NCBI GenBank assembly: GCA_947247005.1
Contig: OX365959.1
Location: 33,500,148 to 33,564,147, forward strand
Origin: Spisula solida
Lineage: Eukaryota; Mollusca; Bivalvia; Venerida; Mactridae
Length of the DNA: 64,000 nt
Direction: 5' to 3'
Made by a program: the position numbers and the translations under genes. This document shows, one piece after another, positions 47,466 through 58,324 of the stretch. Position 1 is the stretch's first letter. Every line of letters starts with the position of its first letter. The notes under the pieces are model-generated. The model was not told where the DNA came from and searched no databases. It saw nothing but the letters and a program-made list of their open reading frames with translations.

Positions 47466-47957
47466 TGGACTGTATTCAGTATATCAATATCACGTGACTT
47501 TTGAAACCTCGGAAAAGAAGAGGCTTAAGACAGGTTTCACAGGGTGCTGGAAAACGGCCAAGGTTCTCCAAAAGGTCTAATATTTCATGGAGATCGACGA
47601 AGAAATAAAATACTTATGGCTATTTTTGTTCCCGAATTGAAGCAAATTTGTCTTGGACCTGTGACCAAAAGTCACGAGGTATTACCACACTGGTATTCAG
47701 ACATTGTTATCTATCTAAATATGCCATAATTTTCTTTTGAGATTAATTGAACGTATACAATGAGACGGCGGACGTTTTGCAGTCACATGTTTAAATGTTT
47801 GTCTGTGAGCAGCTTGTCTGCTATTATAATTTCCCCGTATTTAGTGTGCATAAAATGTGACAGCAATGTACCTTCATTTTGTATTGTGATTTACCCAAGA
47901 ATGGTCCAGAATATTGTTGTTTAAAATCTCACGACATTGATAAGCACTAGAACATAA

Positions 47958-48016
47958 GAAACGGAGGGCAAACCTATAGTCCCCTCCAGTCAAAAACCGG
48001 TAGGGGACTAAAAAGT
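47958..48016 (+). mobile_element. Truncated 3' end of a Helentron/pearl-like element
   Basis: About 55 bp present in C3 but absent at the same place in C1 and C2. It consists of TAGTCCCCT (47,977-47,985), a short loop, AGGGGACTA (48,002-48,010), then AAAAAG. A terminal hairpin followed by A-rich sequence matches the ends of the elements at 7,396 and 51,537 in layout. Confidence 0.5.
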
Positions 48017-49811
48017 GTATAAGCACCTGACGATAAGTTTCAAAGTCAAAATTAGATAATATTTTCCTGAAGACAACAACGACATCATATCCACTATAAC
48101 TTTGGACCTATTGGTTGTTCACTTCGTGTTTTGCAGAATATACTGCGCAAGGTCATTATCGTATAAACAATACAAGGTCACACAAACTCAATTATGCAGA
48201 CTACAGCAAACATTAATTTCAATCATTTGTCTGAAATAAATTTAATTCAAAGCTCTGGTTTTCATCTGACTTGACAGTAAATGTAAAATCAAGTTCATTT
48301 GCGCTAGCGCCTTGTACTACGCATGACAACACAACGTGATCAGTTTGAAGATTACTTTCCAAACTTGGTATTGGTCAATGAAAACAAAAATGTTGACGTT
48401 CCAATTCTGTTTTGCAAATTAAAATGAATCAACACGGTCTTGGTGTCAAAATGCCGAATACAAGGTTGGTTCGCGTTTAAAGTAGATCTATTGCTACAAT
48501 TTGGGAAATTTGGAAAGAGTAAAATGCTTGTTTTCTAATTACATTTTGAAAACCCTTCTATGTATCTCTCGTTGTAATGTTATGTAATTTACACAAATAC
48601 CTTAACTTGTTTGAACTAACACACGCAAGCAGATCTTCAATGGAATATAATTAAGAAAATGTAATTGCGTCGGCTTCTTCAATTTTCCAGTTTTAGTATC
48701 GGCGTTCCGTGTCGACAATTAAAACCTTGATAATTAGAAGACTATCAAGATACGAAAATATACTGCCATGCGTTGAAATATTTAATTGGATTGAACATTC
48801 ACGAATGTGCAATGTTTGTTTCACATTTATACCGTATAAAGAGAGACAGTTACATGTGACTGATATAAGCTCCGCCCCCTCAAAGGGACTACTTTAATTT
48901 TACCCAAAACTCAACACTAAACTCTCTGTAACTTTTTTTATTACTGAACGTAATCATGCCATGTCTATTCTTAGTTAGACCATTTCCTACAAGTTGGTGT
49001 ATGATATGATGCAAAATTCTAAAATATTCACATATTCACCATAATCCAAGATGGCGGATTTTATTTTGAATTGAAAAATATGAATGAAATAACATATTCA
49101 TACACAGCGTGACCATAGTGGTAATTTGGCATAAATAGTACCAGTTTTGACATCAGATAAGCATAAAGTATTTGCCCTTGAAATTTCTTTATTTCGCCTT
49201 AAATGTTTCGTGTGTTCGCATGAAACGACCAAAGGTAAAACACGATAAAAATATGTTGTATGTTTATGTATTTGACATTTCGACCCAATGAGTAAGACTT
49301 CGCCTCTCATCAGCACTCTCAGTGCTTTGATTACGATATGGTATACCCTAGCGATTATTGATTTAGCCCTACCGTTCAGACAAACTTATAGCCTAATGTT
49401 ATTACCTCTATCAGGAGCGACATGTGCATTATGAAACCTCCGAAAGCAATCCATGGTTTCTCGTTATGGTATAATTTAGCGTTTCCATCTGTCAATAAGT
49501 AATGAACATTCTATAAATATTTAAATGATGCGCTCTTAACACATTCAGGAGTTCCGTGTTTGTCAGAATTCATGAAGCATATTCTTAATGAGATTTATAT
49601 CAAGCTCATAGCCTGGTGTATCTCATAAGACAAAATTTTGATGCAATGCATCAAAGTAGCCGCAATTTTGTGGTTTACATGGCATGAATACTGTTATATC
49701 AAGCACCACTGTTAAAAATTATTCTAAACAACTGAAATCTCTAACGTTTCATTCAGATAGAATTAAATTGAGCGGGAAATATTCCAATATACACAGGTAT
49801 TTGACATTATA

Positions 49812-50075
49812 CAGTGGCCACCAGAAATAAGTATACAGATGTTATTTCCCCATTTACTTGTCTGTAATAACACTATTTGTAAAACAGTTATACAACACTT
49901 TTTTGAAGAAAAATGAATATTTTTGTTTATTATATGTAAAGACCATACTCATTTAATAACTGTAGTTTCAGAAACAAGTACAATTGCGACTGTCTGATAA
50001 AAGAATATTGAATAATCTAACCAAGTTAAATTTAGCAACAATTATTTACTGTATACTTATTTTTGGTGGGCACTG
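49812..50075. mobile_element. Tc1/mariner-type MITE, 264 bp
   Basis: Inverted repeats of about 27 bp begin CAGTGSCCACCARAAATAAG and end GTATACAG. TA lies at both flanks (49,810-49,811 and 50,076-50,077). The CAGTG...CACTG ends and TA duplication fit non-autonomous Tc1-like elements. Confidence 0.85.
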
Positions 50076-50770
50076 TATACTGGGAGTCACTGAAAAGTTA
50101 CCACTTATATATACCTCTGTATTTTGTATACATTATGACCTATCGGTACAAAAGTTTTCTAGTGTGTGCATCTGAATATTGTTAAATAGGATAGCTGTGA
50201 CTACTCAGTTAGGTCAAAACATAGTTGTGTTCGGCTTTTAACACAGTTTAACATGAATTTTAAATATAAGAATCAATTGATAGGATGGTACCTAACTTTT
50301 CATTGATGCTGAGTATAAGTAACGGTATTGTATAATAGATCTAGATCTTTTAATTTCTACTTATTGTTTAACAGCAATTTCGTTTACAAATACATTTCTA
50401 TATGGATGAACAAAAGTTCTAATATACACGTGCTGCACGATATGAAGTAAAAAACGTAAATACATGTAGCATGCAGCCCTCGCATATATACAATTACAAG
50501 CACATTATAAATCACTGAAACATTATTATGTGACCATTCTAAATAGCTTACTGGCATTGGAAACTAGTCCTTATTCCTTTGACCAATTGGATGTGCAGTG
50601 TTGCAATGTCACCAGATTATTAACATAATTCAAAATAAATTTAAAGTATTTGATAGTTCCACATATTTATTGGATTAAAGTAAAAGTAGAATACAATGAA
50701 TCGGTAAAACCGAATTATGCTTCCCGAAGCAAGTGCTTGTCCCAAAAATGGAAATAACTTATTACAGATA
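50076..50770. other. AT-rich, no gene seen
   Basis: No recognised feature between the MITE and the pearl-like element. Confidence 0.4.
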
Positions 50771-50774
50771 CAGG

Positions 50775-51565
50775 TAAAAAAAGAAAATAATGTAGAATTA
50801 TGGTTTATTGACACCGCAATTCCTCTACCATTATGTGAAGTTTCAATCAAATGCCATCAATACTGTTCAAGTTAGGGACCTGCCAAGTATTAATTTGTAT
50901 GAAAAAGGGCGATAATTAAAAAACAATAAAGGTACAGTTATGTTTTTGTGGCAATGCACTTCTCCTGAATGATATTAATTCACCTATAAAGTTTCAAATC
51001 AATACCTCCTATAATGAAGGAGTTATGACCTGGACAAGAAGTAAGTATAAAAGTACAAAAGGCCATAACTCAAAGAGTTATGTTTCTTGTGCACCGCACT
51101 TCCTCTCAATGAGATCTATTCACATATGAAGTTTCAAATTGATATCTCTAATACTGTATGAGTTCTGGCCCAGACAAGAATTAAGTATAAAAAATTACAA
51201 AGGGAAATAACTAAAAAATATATAATGTAGGGTTATGGTTCTTTCACACTGCACTTCCTATTAATGAGGTATATTCACCTATGAAGTTTCAAATTGATAT
51301 CTCTAATACTGTATAAGTTATGGCCCGGACAAGAATGAAGTATGAAAAATTACAAAGGGAATAACTAAAATATTAGCAATCAACAGTTATGGTTCTTGTG
51401 CACTGCACTTCTTCTCAATGAGGTATATTCACCTAAGAAGTTTCAAATTGATATCTCTAATACTCTTCAAGTTATAGCCCGGACAAAAGTGTGACAGACG
51501 GACAGACGGACAGACGGACGGACAAAGCGGCGACTATATGCTCACCCTACGGGGAGCATAAAAAA
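50775..51565 (+). mobile_element. Pearl-like/Helentron-type element with about five core repeats
   Basis: Units of roughly 150 bp begin near 50,785, 50,938, 51,079, 51,231 and 51,383. They share GTTATGGTTCTTGTGCACTG, AAGTTTCAAATTGATATCTC and GTTATGGCCCGGACAAGAA. They are followed by a (GACG/GACA) microsatellite (51,491-51,524) and a terminal hairpin at 51,537-51,560 (TATGCTC...GAGCATA), then AAAAAA. This is the classic pearl layout, with no coding sequence. Confidence 0.75.
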
Positions 51566-51939
51566 TACACAAGTAGGCCCTCCCGCATTCTAAATGCGGA
51601 CTTGGGATTCGATGACGGTGCAGTTACATTGTACCTAGGGTTTTTTCTACTCCACTCTTGGAGCTGAAAATATTGGCTGTCATTTTGAGGTATTTCAGCT
51701 CTACAGAGGTTAAATTTATACCTTCAGGTTATTGTAAAAAGGTAAACAACAAATTAGGTCCTTTGGCAATTATTAAATATGTTAAAAGCTAAACATGCAT
51801 TTCTAAATTATTTAGCTCTCAATAAAGCAATTAAAAAAGGCACAAAGGTCTATTTTCATTTTAATATTTTTTCGAACTGACAAATATTCATTCATACTGA
51901 CAAATATTCATTCGGACTGACAACATTTTTACCTTCGTG

Positions 51940-52360
51940 TGGATAAGGAAAATTATTGGCTTGACTGTCGTGCGGATAAGGAAAATAATCGGCACAACCG
52001 ACGTGCGGATAAGAAAATTAATCGGTATAATCATCTTGCAAATAAGGAAAATAATTTACAAGACTGTCGTGCGGATAAGGAAAACAATTCAATTATTTAC
52101 GCATCAGGAAATAATTGGCACGACCATCATGCGCATAAGGAAAATAATTGGTACGAATGTCGTGCGGCGGATAATGAAAATAATTGGCACGACCATCATG
52201 CGCATAAGGGAAATAATTGGTACGACTGACGTTCGGATAACCAAAGTAATCGGGACGACTGTCAGACGCATAAGGAAAATAATAATTGGCACGACTGTCA
52301 TGTGGGTAAGGAAAACAATTGGCCCGACCGTCATGCAGATAAGGAAGATAATCGACAACA
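51940..52360. repeat. 33-bp minisatellite, about thirteen units
   Basis: The core GTGCGGATAAGGAAAATAAT plus TGGCACGACTGTC repeats with moderate divergence and an occasional shorter unit. The period is a multiple of three, so frames stay open on both strands, giving repetitive IRKIIGTT peptides that I do not treat as protein. Confidence 0.95.
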
Positions 52361-52830
52361 TACTGTTAAAAAGGACTTCACGCGCATATGATTAACGATG
52401 CTCATCCAAGACTGCACAGTTCGACTGAATCAATCTATGATATTTCTTCATTTTGGTTGTAAACTTTTAAAAAGATTTCAGATTTATTTAACAGTTTTCA
52501 ATAGTGTTAAATTCGTACAGCCACAGTGTAGCACACGATGCCTTGTAGTGATGTAAACAATTGGCGTGCAAAAACGAAATAGCAAAGCACAATAGATGCA
52601 TAACATTGTTTAAAAGTTGTTTACATTTTTTAACAATTTTGGTCGAATCGGTACGAGTACGACAGTGACTTACTTCAAGGATCGGATGTTGATGAAATTG
52701 CATATCTACGTTCGTTGTGAGTATTAAAGAAGATTTTCCTTGTTCAACAAGTACTCGCGTCGTGTAATCAGTTATTTGCGGCTATTTTTGATAAGATTTT
52801 ATCAAAACAATGCTATATCTACGTCCGCCG
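52361..52830. other. AT-rich, no gene seen
   Basis: No recognised feature. Confidence 0.4.
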
Positions 52831-52833
52831 TCA

Positions 52834-53143
52834 TGTTTAAAACGCGGCCAAACTGCGGACAAGTGCGGCCAAATCAAGCAACTTTAAAATCATTAAGATA
52901 TTGTTCATAATATATGAAAAATACTTATATAATCACAATAAACAGCACAATACCACAATAATTGCTAAAATAATGATATGTTACCGTTAAACTTTTGGAA
53001 GCAAGTACCCGGTCCCAACCATCTGTAGTCTGGTTCCCTGTCGTTCTATAGTTGTTTAGTAGTGATAGGGGAGGTAATCCAGACTACCCATCATTCTGTG
53101 GCCGCAGATTCGGCCCGACCGTAGTTTGACCGCGTTTTAAACA
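52834..53143. mobile_element. MITE-like element, 310 bp
   Basis: The left end TGTTTAAAACGCGGCCAAAC is mirrored at the right by GTTTGACCGCGTTTTAAACA, and the pairing extends over about 25 bp with two mismatches. No clear target-site duplication. No coding sequence. Confidence 0.55.
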
Positions 53144-53633
53144 AGTTTATTTATAGTACAGAATTTATGAATAGACTAATTCCGGCGACTCAACATTTTT
53201 TTTATCAAATTAATGTATAAATTTCAGCAATTTCTTTTCTTTTCATTATCTTTTATTGATAAATAAGAAAATTTATATGAAACTCTATATTATTGTTTTC
53301 ACGCGAAAACATCAGCATCATTGGTAAACGCATACAACTATCGATAAAAATAGCGATCAGTTGAGTAGTAACAAAAAAATAGACACCTCAGCTAGTCTAC
53401 GCTAAAAGGGATCAGCAATTAAATTATTAAAACGGAAACATTTTTTATTTTAATTACGAACATTATCCATCCAAAAAATGTCATTTATGGTGGGATCAAT
53501 GAGAATTTAAATGTGTTTGTATAGGTATCAATTAATAGCTTCAATATCCACGCAAACAAATTTATTCATTTTAATAACTATCAGTAACTTGTCCTTTCAC
53601 GTCCAGGGGAGAAATTTGGTTGGTACTTCATAA
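53144..53633. other. AT-rich, no gene seen
   Basis: Right part of the 4-kb insertion; nothing recognised. Confidence 0.4.
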
Positions 53634-53658
53634 GATAGCCGCCTCAAGGGCGGCTATC
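53634..53658. repeat. Perfect 10-bp-stem hairpin at insertion edge
   Basis: GATAGCCGCC / GGCGGCTATC with loop TCAAG, immediately before the point where C3 resumes. This position fits a Helitron/Helentron-type 3' terminal hairpin. Confidence 0.9.
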
Positions 53659-54215
53659 AATAACGTTGCCTCGTCAATCACTGTTGTGAGATTGGTTCTT
53701 AAATATTGGTAAAACTTGCTTCAAATATTCAACTAAATATAAGTTTATGATTTTGACTAACAAAACATAGTCAATGGTGTAAATCAAATATGTATTGAAC
53801 AGAATACCAACCTATGTTAAACCACAACATAAACATAATTATGTACTTTAAGAAAATGTCTGTTTGGCGCTGCATTTGTTCGTTTAGCTAAATATCGTAC
53901 CCCACTATCAAGTTAAATTATATCAGTTAAAATACCGAAATTATAGTAACACAGACAGAAATTAATTAAAGCAATAATGTTTGTAATACACTTGTTACAT
54001 TTGTTTCTGATCCGTAAAATATAAACGATGTAATATCAAAATACACAGTGACAACATTCCTTAACGTTGTAAGGCATATAGAAATGTAGTTTTTATGAGT
54101 GTTGGCAAAATGACAATTTAATCATCCTTAAACGTTTGTTGCAAAATGAATATCGCAAGGTTACATCATTTCAAACATTTCATTTTATAGACGTTTTTCT
54201 AAATAATGAATAATG
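53659..54215. repeat. Unit C3, last segment
   Basis: Very close to C1 24,768-25,060 (TTGCCTCGTCAATCACTG, CAACCTATGTTAAACCACAA) and then to C2 36,750-37,015 (ACAGTGACAACATTCCTTAA). Confidence 0.85.
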
Positions 54216-54433
54216 CAGTGACATTTATTAAGTCAGATTTTCTTCCAAGTATTTCAATCGTTGAAGTTAAAAACAAATGTTTGACGTATGTTTCTCTGAT
54301 TCTATCAAAGCTTTCAATAGTTGTACGCAATGGCTCGGCAAAATACGATTAAAAATAGTATGTTGCTCATGTTAAAACGACTCAAGTTCTGCTGAAAATT
54401 TAGCAAGAAAACTGGAAGAGTCAATAGACACTT

Positions 54434-54726
54434 TGTAGCAACGTTAAATGTCGCATCAACGCTAAATGTCGCACTTGACGTTAAATGTCGCAAGGCTGAC
54501 ACTAAATGTCGCAACCGACGCTAAATGTCGCAATCCTCCCTGACGCTAAATGTCGCATCTGTGACTTTAAATGTCGCAACAAATTTGACTGACGTTAAAT
54601 GTCGCAACATCAACGCTAAATGTCGCAATCCTTTATAAACACTCTTTTGTAGTATTACTGTTCTAGTTTTAGTCCAGACGTATCCATTAACAGTTATTAG
54701 GGGTTTATCTAAAGGGGTTCGAAACA
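54434..54726 (+). repeat. Left 290-bp direct repeat with nine TAAATGTCGCA motifs
   Basis: Runs TGTAGCAACG...GAAACA. Nine copies of TAAATGTCGCA, usually preceded by GACGC or GACGT, occur between 54,441 and 54,630 with unequal spacers of 5-20 bp. A ~100-bp tail follows (AGTCCAGACGTATCCA, TTATTAGGGGTTTA). The matching copy is at 55,828-56,116. Confidence 0.9.
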
Positions 54727-55827
54727 GTTAAGTTTGAAACTCCTAATCTAACGTGTGCTTGTTCTTTACTATTTACAATATTTTGCATTTGTTGATAGTA
54801 TTAATCCACGTTTCGTCCTTTAACTTATCAGATATCTTCAGCTAAATAGTTTGGATCTACCATTAGAACAAACCTTTTCCCAGCGCTGTTACATAAATTT
54901 TCCCGCCGAAAGTCGAGACAATATGAGTTATTTATGTTTCGCCCCCATCTTATTCGTTTGCGCTATTCGTACCATATCCATTTCGTACCCAGGTATAATT
55001 ATGGAATAAGGACTCTGTGAACGCAGTTTTTAGTTTCTGTTTTTTTTCTATTTTTTTTGCGCCCGTGTTAATAGTATTGATCGACGTTTGGTCCATTGAA
55101 TTGCCATAGATTATCAGCTAACTTGAATAGTTTGCGTCTGTCGTTAGGCCAACCCTTGTCCGTGTGATGCTGTGTAAACAATTTCCCGTCGAAAATCCCG
55201 ACCATCTTTTGTGTTTCGACCCCTATGTTATTCGTTTTTGCGAAGCGTATCCTATCCGGATGGTTTATAATTTACATAATTATGCAGCTGAAGAGTTGTG
55301 GAATTATGACTTTGTGTAGTTTTTAGACGCAAGCAAAAAAATTTCTTGCGCCCATTGATGCCCTATCCAATTTCTTGCATTCTTTCGGTTTACTACCATC
55401 CAAATAATTGGTACGGAAACGTTTAATCAAATGTTTTTATTCTATTTATTACGCGAGTCGGCCATGCAAAAATATATATCAGGACTGGTACGTCTTGATG
55501 TCCGCAGGTACATTCGATGTTTGATAATTCATTTAACGAGCATCTTATGAAGCTATGTCAGTGAAAAACGAAAAACACGATGAAACACATTGGAATCGAA
55601 CACACATTGTGACATATTACTTAGGACTACAGCAGGTGCATTGCCTTCATGAGTTCTAGTATTGTAATGGGTCTGTTGAGGTGTGGTTTGAATGATTCAG
55701 CTGCTATCGCGTCTCAGAAACCTTGTCACAATATTAACATTTGTTTTGAAATTCGGTACCATTAAATGTAATATACTATTGTATTCTTTTCACAAAAGGT
55801 TATGCTCGATTTTAAATTATTGCACGG
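54727..55827. other. Interval between the 290-bp repeats, with a ~250-bp degenerate tandem duplication
   Basis: Positions 54,780-55,040 and 55,062-55,330 share TTAATAGTATTGATCGACGT-like, TTTCCCGTCGAAA, TTATTCGTTT and TATGGAATTATGACT-like words in order. No coding sequence. Together with the flanking repeats it could be a TRIM-like unit. Confidence 0.5.
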
Positions 55828-56116
55828 TGTAGCAACGTTAAATGTCGCATCGACGCCAAATGTCGCACTTGACGTTAAATGTCGCAAAGCTAACGCTAAA
55901 TGTCGCAACCGACGTTAAATATCGCAATCCCCCCTGGCGCTAAATGTCGCATCTGTGACGTTAAATGTCGCAACAAACTGGCCTGACGTTAAATGTCGCA
56001 ACATTAACGCTAAATGTCGCAATCCTTTATAAACACTCTTTTGGTGTATTACTGTTCTAGTCTTAGTCCAGACGTATCCACAGTTATTAGGGGTTTACCC
56101 AAAGGGGTTCGACACA
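55828..56116 (+). repeat. Right 290-bp direct repeat with nine TAAATGTCGCA motifs
   Basis: Runs TGTAGCAACG...GACACA. The nine motif positions and spacers match the left copy one for one, with one motif changed to CAAATGTCGCA and one to TAAATATCGCA. Overall identity looks to be about 90 percent. Confidence 0.9.
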
Positions 56117-57498
56117 GGCCCGGTTGTTTTAAAATGATTAAAGTCTCGTGGAGTCGCCAGGAGCTACCGGGAGAAATGGTCAAGATTTTAACAGAAATTT
56201 AAATATGGTGTCAAAACTGGGTTACAAGCGGGGCTACACCTTGCTGCATCCCATGCAGGATCATTACGGATTATCCCGGTATAGCCACGGTGTATGGTAT
56301 ACAGCCTTCGTGGTTAATTCCTACGCGTCAGTACTCCAAACCATTGTATAACAGCCGGTATACAACGGTTTTTCATAGTTTATTTCGATTCTAACATGAT
56401 TTAAACCCGGAATTATATATAAAGCCAGTGTTATTTTGCGAGATCTATGTTGCTTAGGTTACTTGTTTACCTGCATGACGTCACTTTCATTGTATATCGG
56501 CCGATATACAACGTTATGATTTGTTCTTTGTCTATATAGGCAAACTCGCCGGTCCTGTTAGAATAGAAAATATGTGTCATTGTATGTGTTTGTTTTAAAT
56601 TTATACATTTAGATATATTCATTTATTTTTATTTGAATGTATAACAGCTATTTTGCCAATATGTTCATAAATTTGGTGATTTTATTATCAGTTATCTCTA
56701 GATAAAATTAGTTTAAATAAATATGTTTAAACTAGATTAACTTAATATGTAAAATATAAAATTAACATTTGAGCCAACTAAAACTACATAGTAATAAATA
56801 TGGTTAACGGATTTAAAAACGCGACACTTGGGTATGTTGGCATATTTTAGGAAAACAAATTCTCATATAAAATGTATTTCTATATTCGTAAAGGCTAATT
56901 CAATGTCGTCACTTTGATATTAAACTTAATAAAATCCAACGAGTATTAATTAAATTATCGCACGAAAAAGACATTGGTCCAGAAAACGAAAGTAACATGT
57001 TTATTGGCGCATTGGTTTTATCGTTGAAGATGACCAGCCTGCATAACAGATCGAATGTTTACGTAAGGCTAGTCTAATTTCTATATACAAATTCTAAACT
57101 AAGTTGAATATGATAAATGATATATCAAACTTTCATTTAAAATATGTCTATATGACACGGAAACATTGTTGCAGGAAACATGCACCGGTGTCTCATAGAC
57201 CTGCAAATAAATGTTTTTATGGTAAAGGGGAGGTAACCATGTAAGGAATTCTGGTCAGAATGCGACTTTTGTTTTCTGGGTCGATGTATTGATTGTACAA
57301 TTTATTGGTTAATAATCGTCTCATTTTTATAATCTTAGTACCAAAATGACACCAATACATTCACCTTTAATCTACACTATTCCACTACCGGCATAAACTT
57401 GAATTGTCTGCTATAAAACAACATACCCCAGTGTCGCGTTTTTAAATCCGTTTAGTATAAATATATCTAAATAAAATACCATACATAATTTATAAATT
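56117..57498. other. AT-rich stretch up to the Ngaro element
   Basis: Contains the 56,405-56,575 copy of the repeat at 41,850. Otherwise no gene or repeat recognised. Confidence 0.45.
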
Positions 57499-58324
57499 TA
57501 TTCAAAGACTCAGTTCTGATAAACAACAAAAACACTGCGTTGGTTACTCATTCTTATTTTCGGTATTCCAAGTATATGTATGCGCATGTATATAGATATA
57601 ATGAATTGTTTCATATAAATGAATAAGTGTATTTTAAAAGTGGCGGATATGGTCATGACGGTGTTAGATTATCTCCACTGGCTTAGTGCTAGTGAAGTTG
57701 ACTCATCCACAGTTCAAGTGCCGCAGAAGAGGATCCACACAAGGGAGCGACCAGCAGCGGATATTTACATAACCGAAAAACCCAACCCCTGTTGCACTCA
57801 TTAGCTAGGCTGTTCAACGCCGCACGGCGTAAATAATATAAGCACGCTGCACCCCGCTTGGTGCCATATAACTGTATAAAGACTCTTGCTGCACCGCACG
57901 GTGCCATATAAATGCATACCGACTCTGCCGCACCGCCTGGTGCCCTATAAATGCATACAGACCCTGTGCACCGCTCGATGCACTAGCTATGCCGCTCGGC
58001 ATATGTTAAGGCTATCGCCGCCCGGCGAATAATAAAAACACGCTAGGTACACAAATCAACTACCAGTGCAACCTATTATGTCTTGTACTAACTAAACAAC
58101 ATCCTAATGAAAATGCGAGCTAATTAAAGACCGCCATAGAACACTAAGCTATCGGGCCAACCCTTTAACCGCTCATTTAACCCAAAATATATGTTTTTGG
58201 AACCTATAAGTCACAGCTTACCCGCAGTTCAAAATTTAACGGCAGTTAACGGTTCTACCGATAAGCCACGATCATAGGTATGTAATAATTTTTAGACAAT
58301 GTATTATGTAGCCATTCCCTATTT
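57499..58324 (-). repeat. Ngaro B2 terminal repeat
   Basis: 826 bp, about 99 percent identical to 59,204-60,030; only about ten differences were seen, including one 1-bp indel. It ends the element at TTATTCAAAGAC on the plus strand. Open frames inside (57,619-57,804 and others) are duplicated with the repeat and have no domain. Confidence 0.92.
57817..58028. repeat. Array of seven short GC-rich hairpins in B2
   Basis: Stems at 57,817-57,830 (ACGCCG-CA-CGGCGT), 57,849-57,864, 57,891-57,904 (GCACCG-CA-CGGTGC), 57,930-57,943, 57,966-57,983, 57,989-58,002 (ATGCCG-CT-CGGCAT) and 58,015-58,028 (TCGCCG-CC-CGGCGA). Most have a CN centre and 5-6 bp stems, 21-41 bp apart. The same array is in B1. Confidence 0.95.

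Larger units (their letters stand above)
43682..49626. repeat. Unit C3, main part
   Basis: Matches C1 1-1,660 and C2 34,049-34,790, then 13,601-13,905 / 35,400-35,690, 18,400-18,480 / 35,940-36,020, 36,150-36,240 and 24,440-24,765. It is interrupted by a 553-bp insertion (44,084-44,636), the Penelope/P2 block (about 45,262-47,460) and a 60-bp hairpin insertion near 47,985. Continues after a 4-kb insertion at 53,659. Confidence 0.75.
49627..53658. mobile_element. 4-kb composite insertion in C3
   Basis: In C1 the sequence runs directly from CTGGTGTATCTCAT to ACATTGCCTCGTCAATCAC. In C3 these flanks are 4.03 kb apart. The insertion starts with a hairpin (49,637-49,655, TTTGATGCA-A-TGCATCAAA) and ends with a 10-bp-stem hairpin (53,634-53,658). 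It contains a Tc1-type MITE, a pearl-like element, a 33-bp minisatellite and another MITE, and no transposase or helicase. Whether it is one element with nested guests or several adjacent insertions cannot be settled here. Confidence 0.6.

Noticed and set aside
51937..52395. 152-codon repetitive protein
   Set aside because: Wholly explained by the 33-bp minisatellite; overlapping frames on both strands are also open.
54434..54640. CRISPR-like array
   Set aside because: The repeats are only 11-16 bp, spacers are 5-20 bp and identical between the two copies, and the context is eukaryotic with no cas genes.
54434..56116. Autonomous LTR retrotransposon
   Set aside because: Interior has no gag or pol, no primer-binding site was recognised, and no target duplication is visible.
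57619..58002. Genes in the Ngaro B repeats
   Set aside because: Short frames on both strands run through the hairpin array and are duplicated only because the repeat is; no domain is visible.
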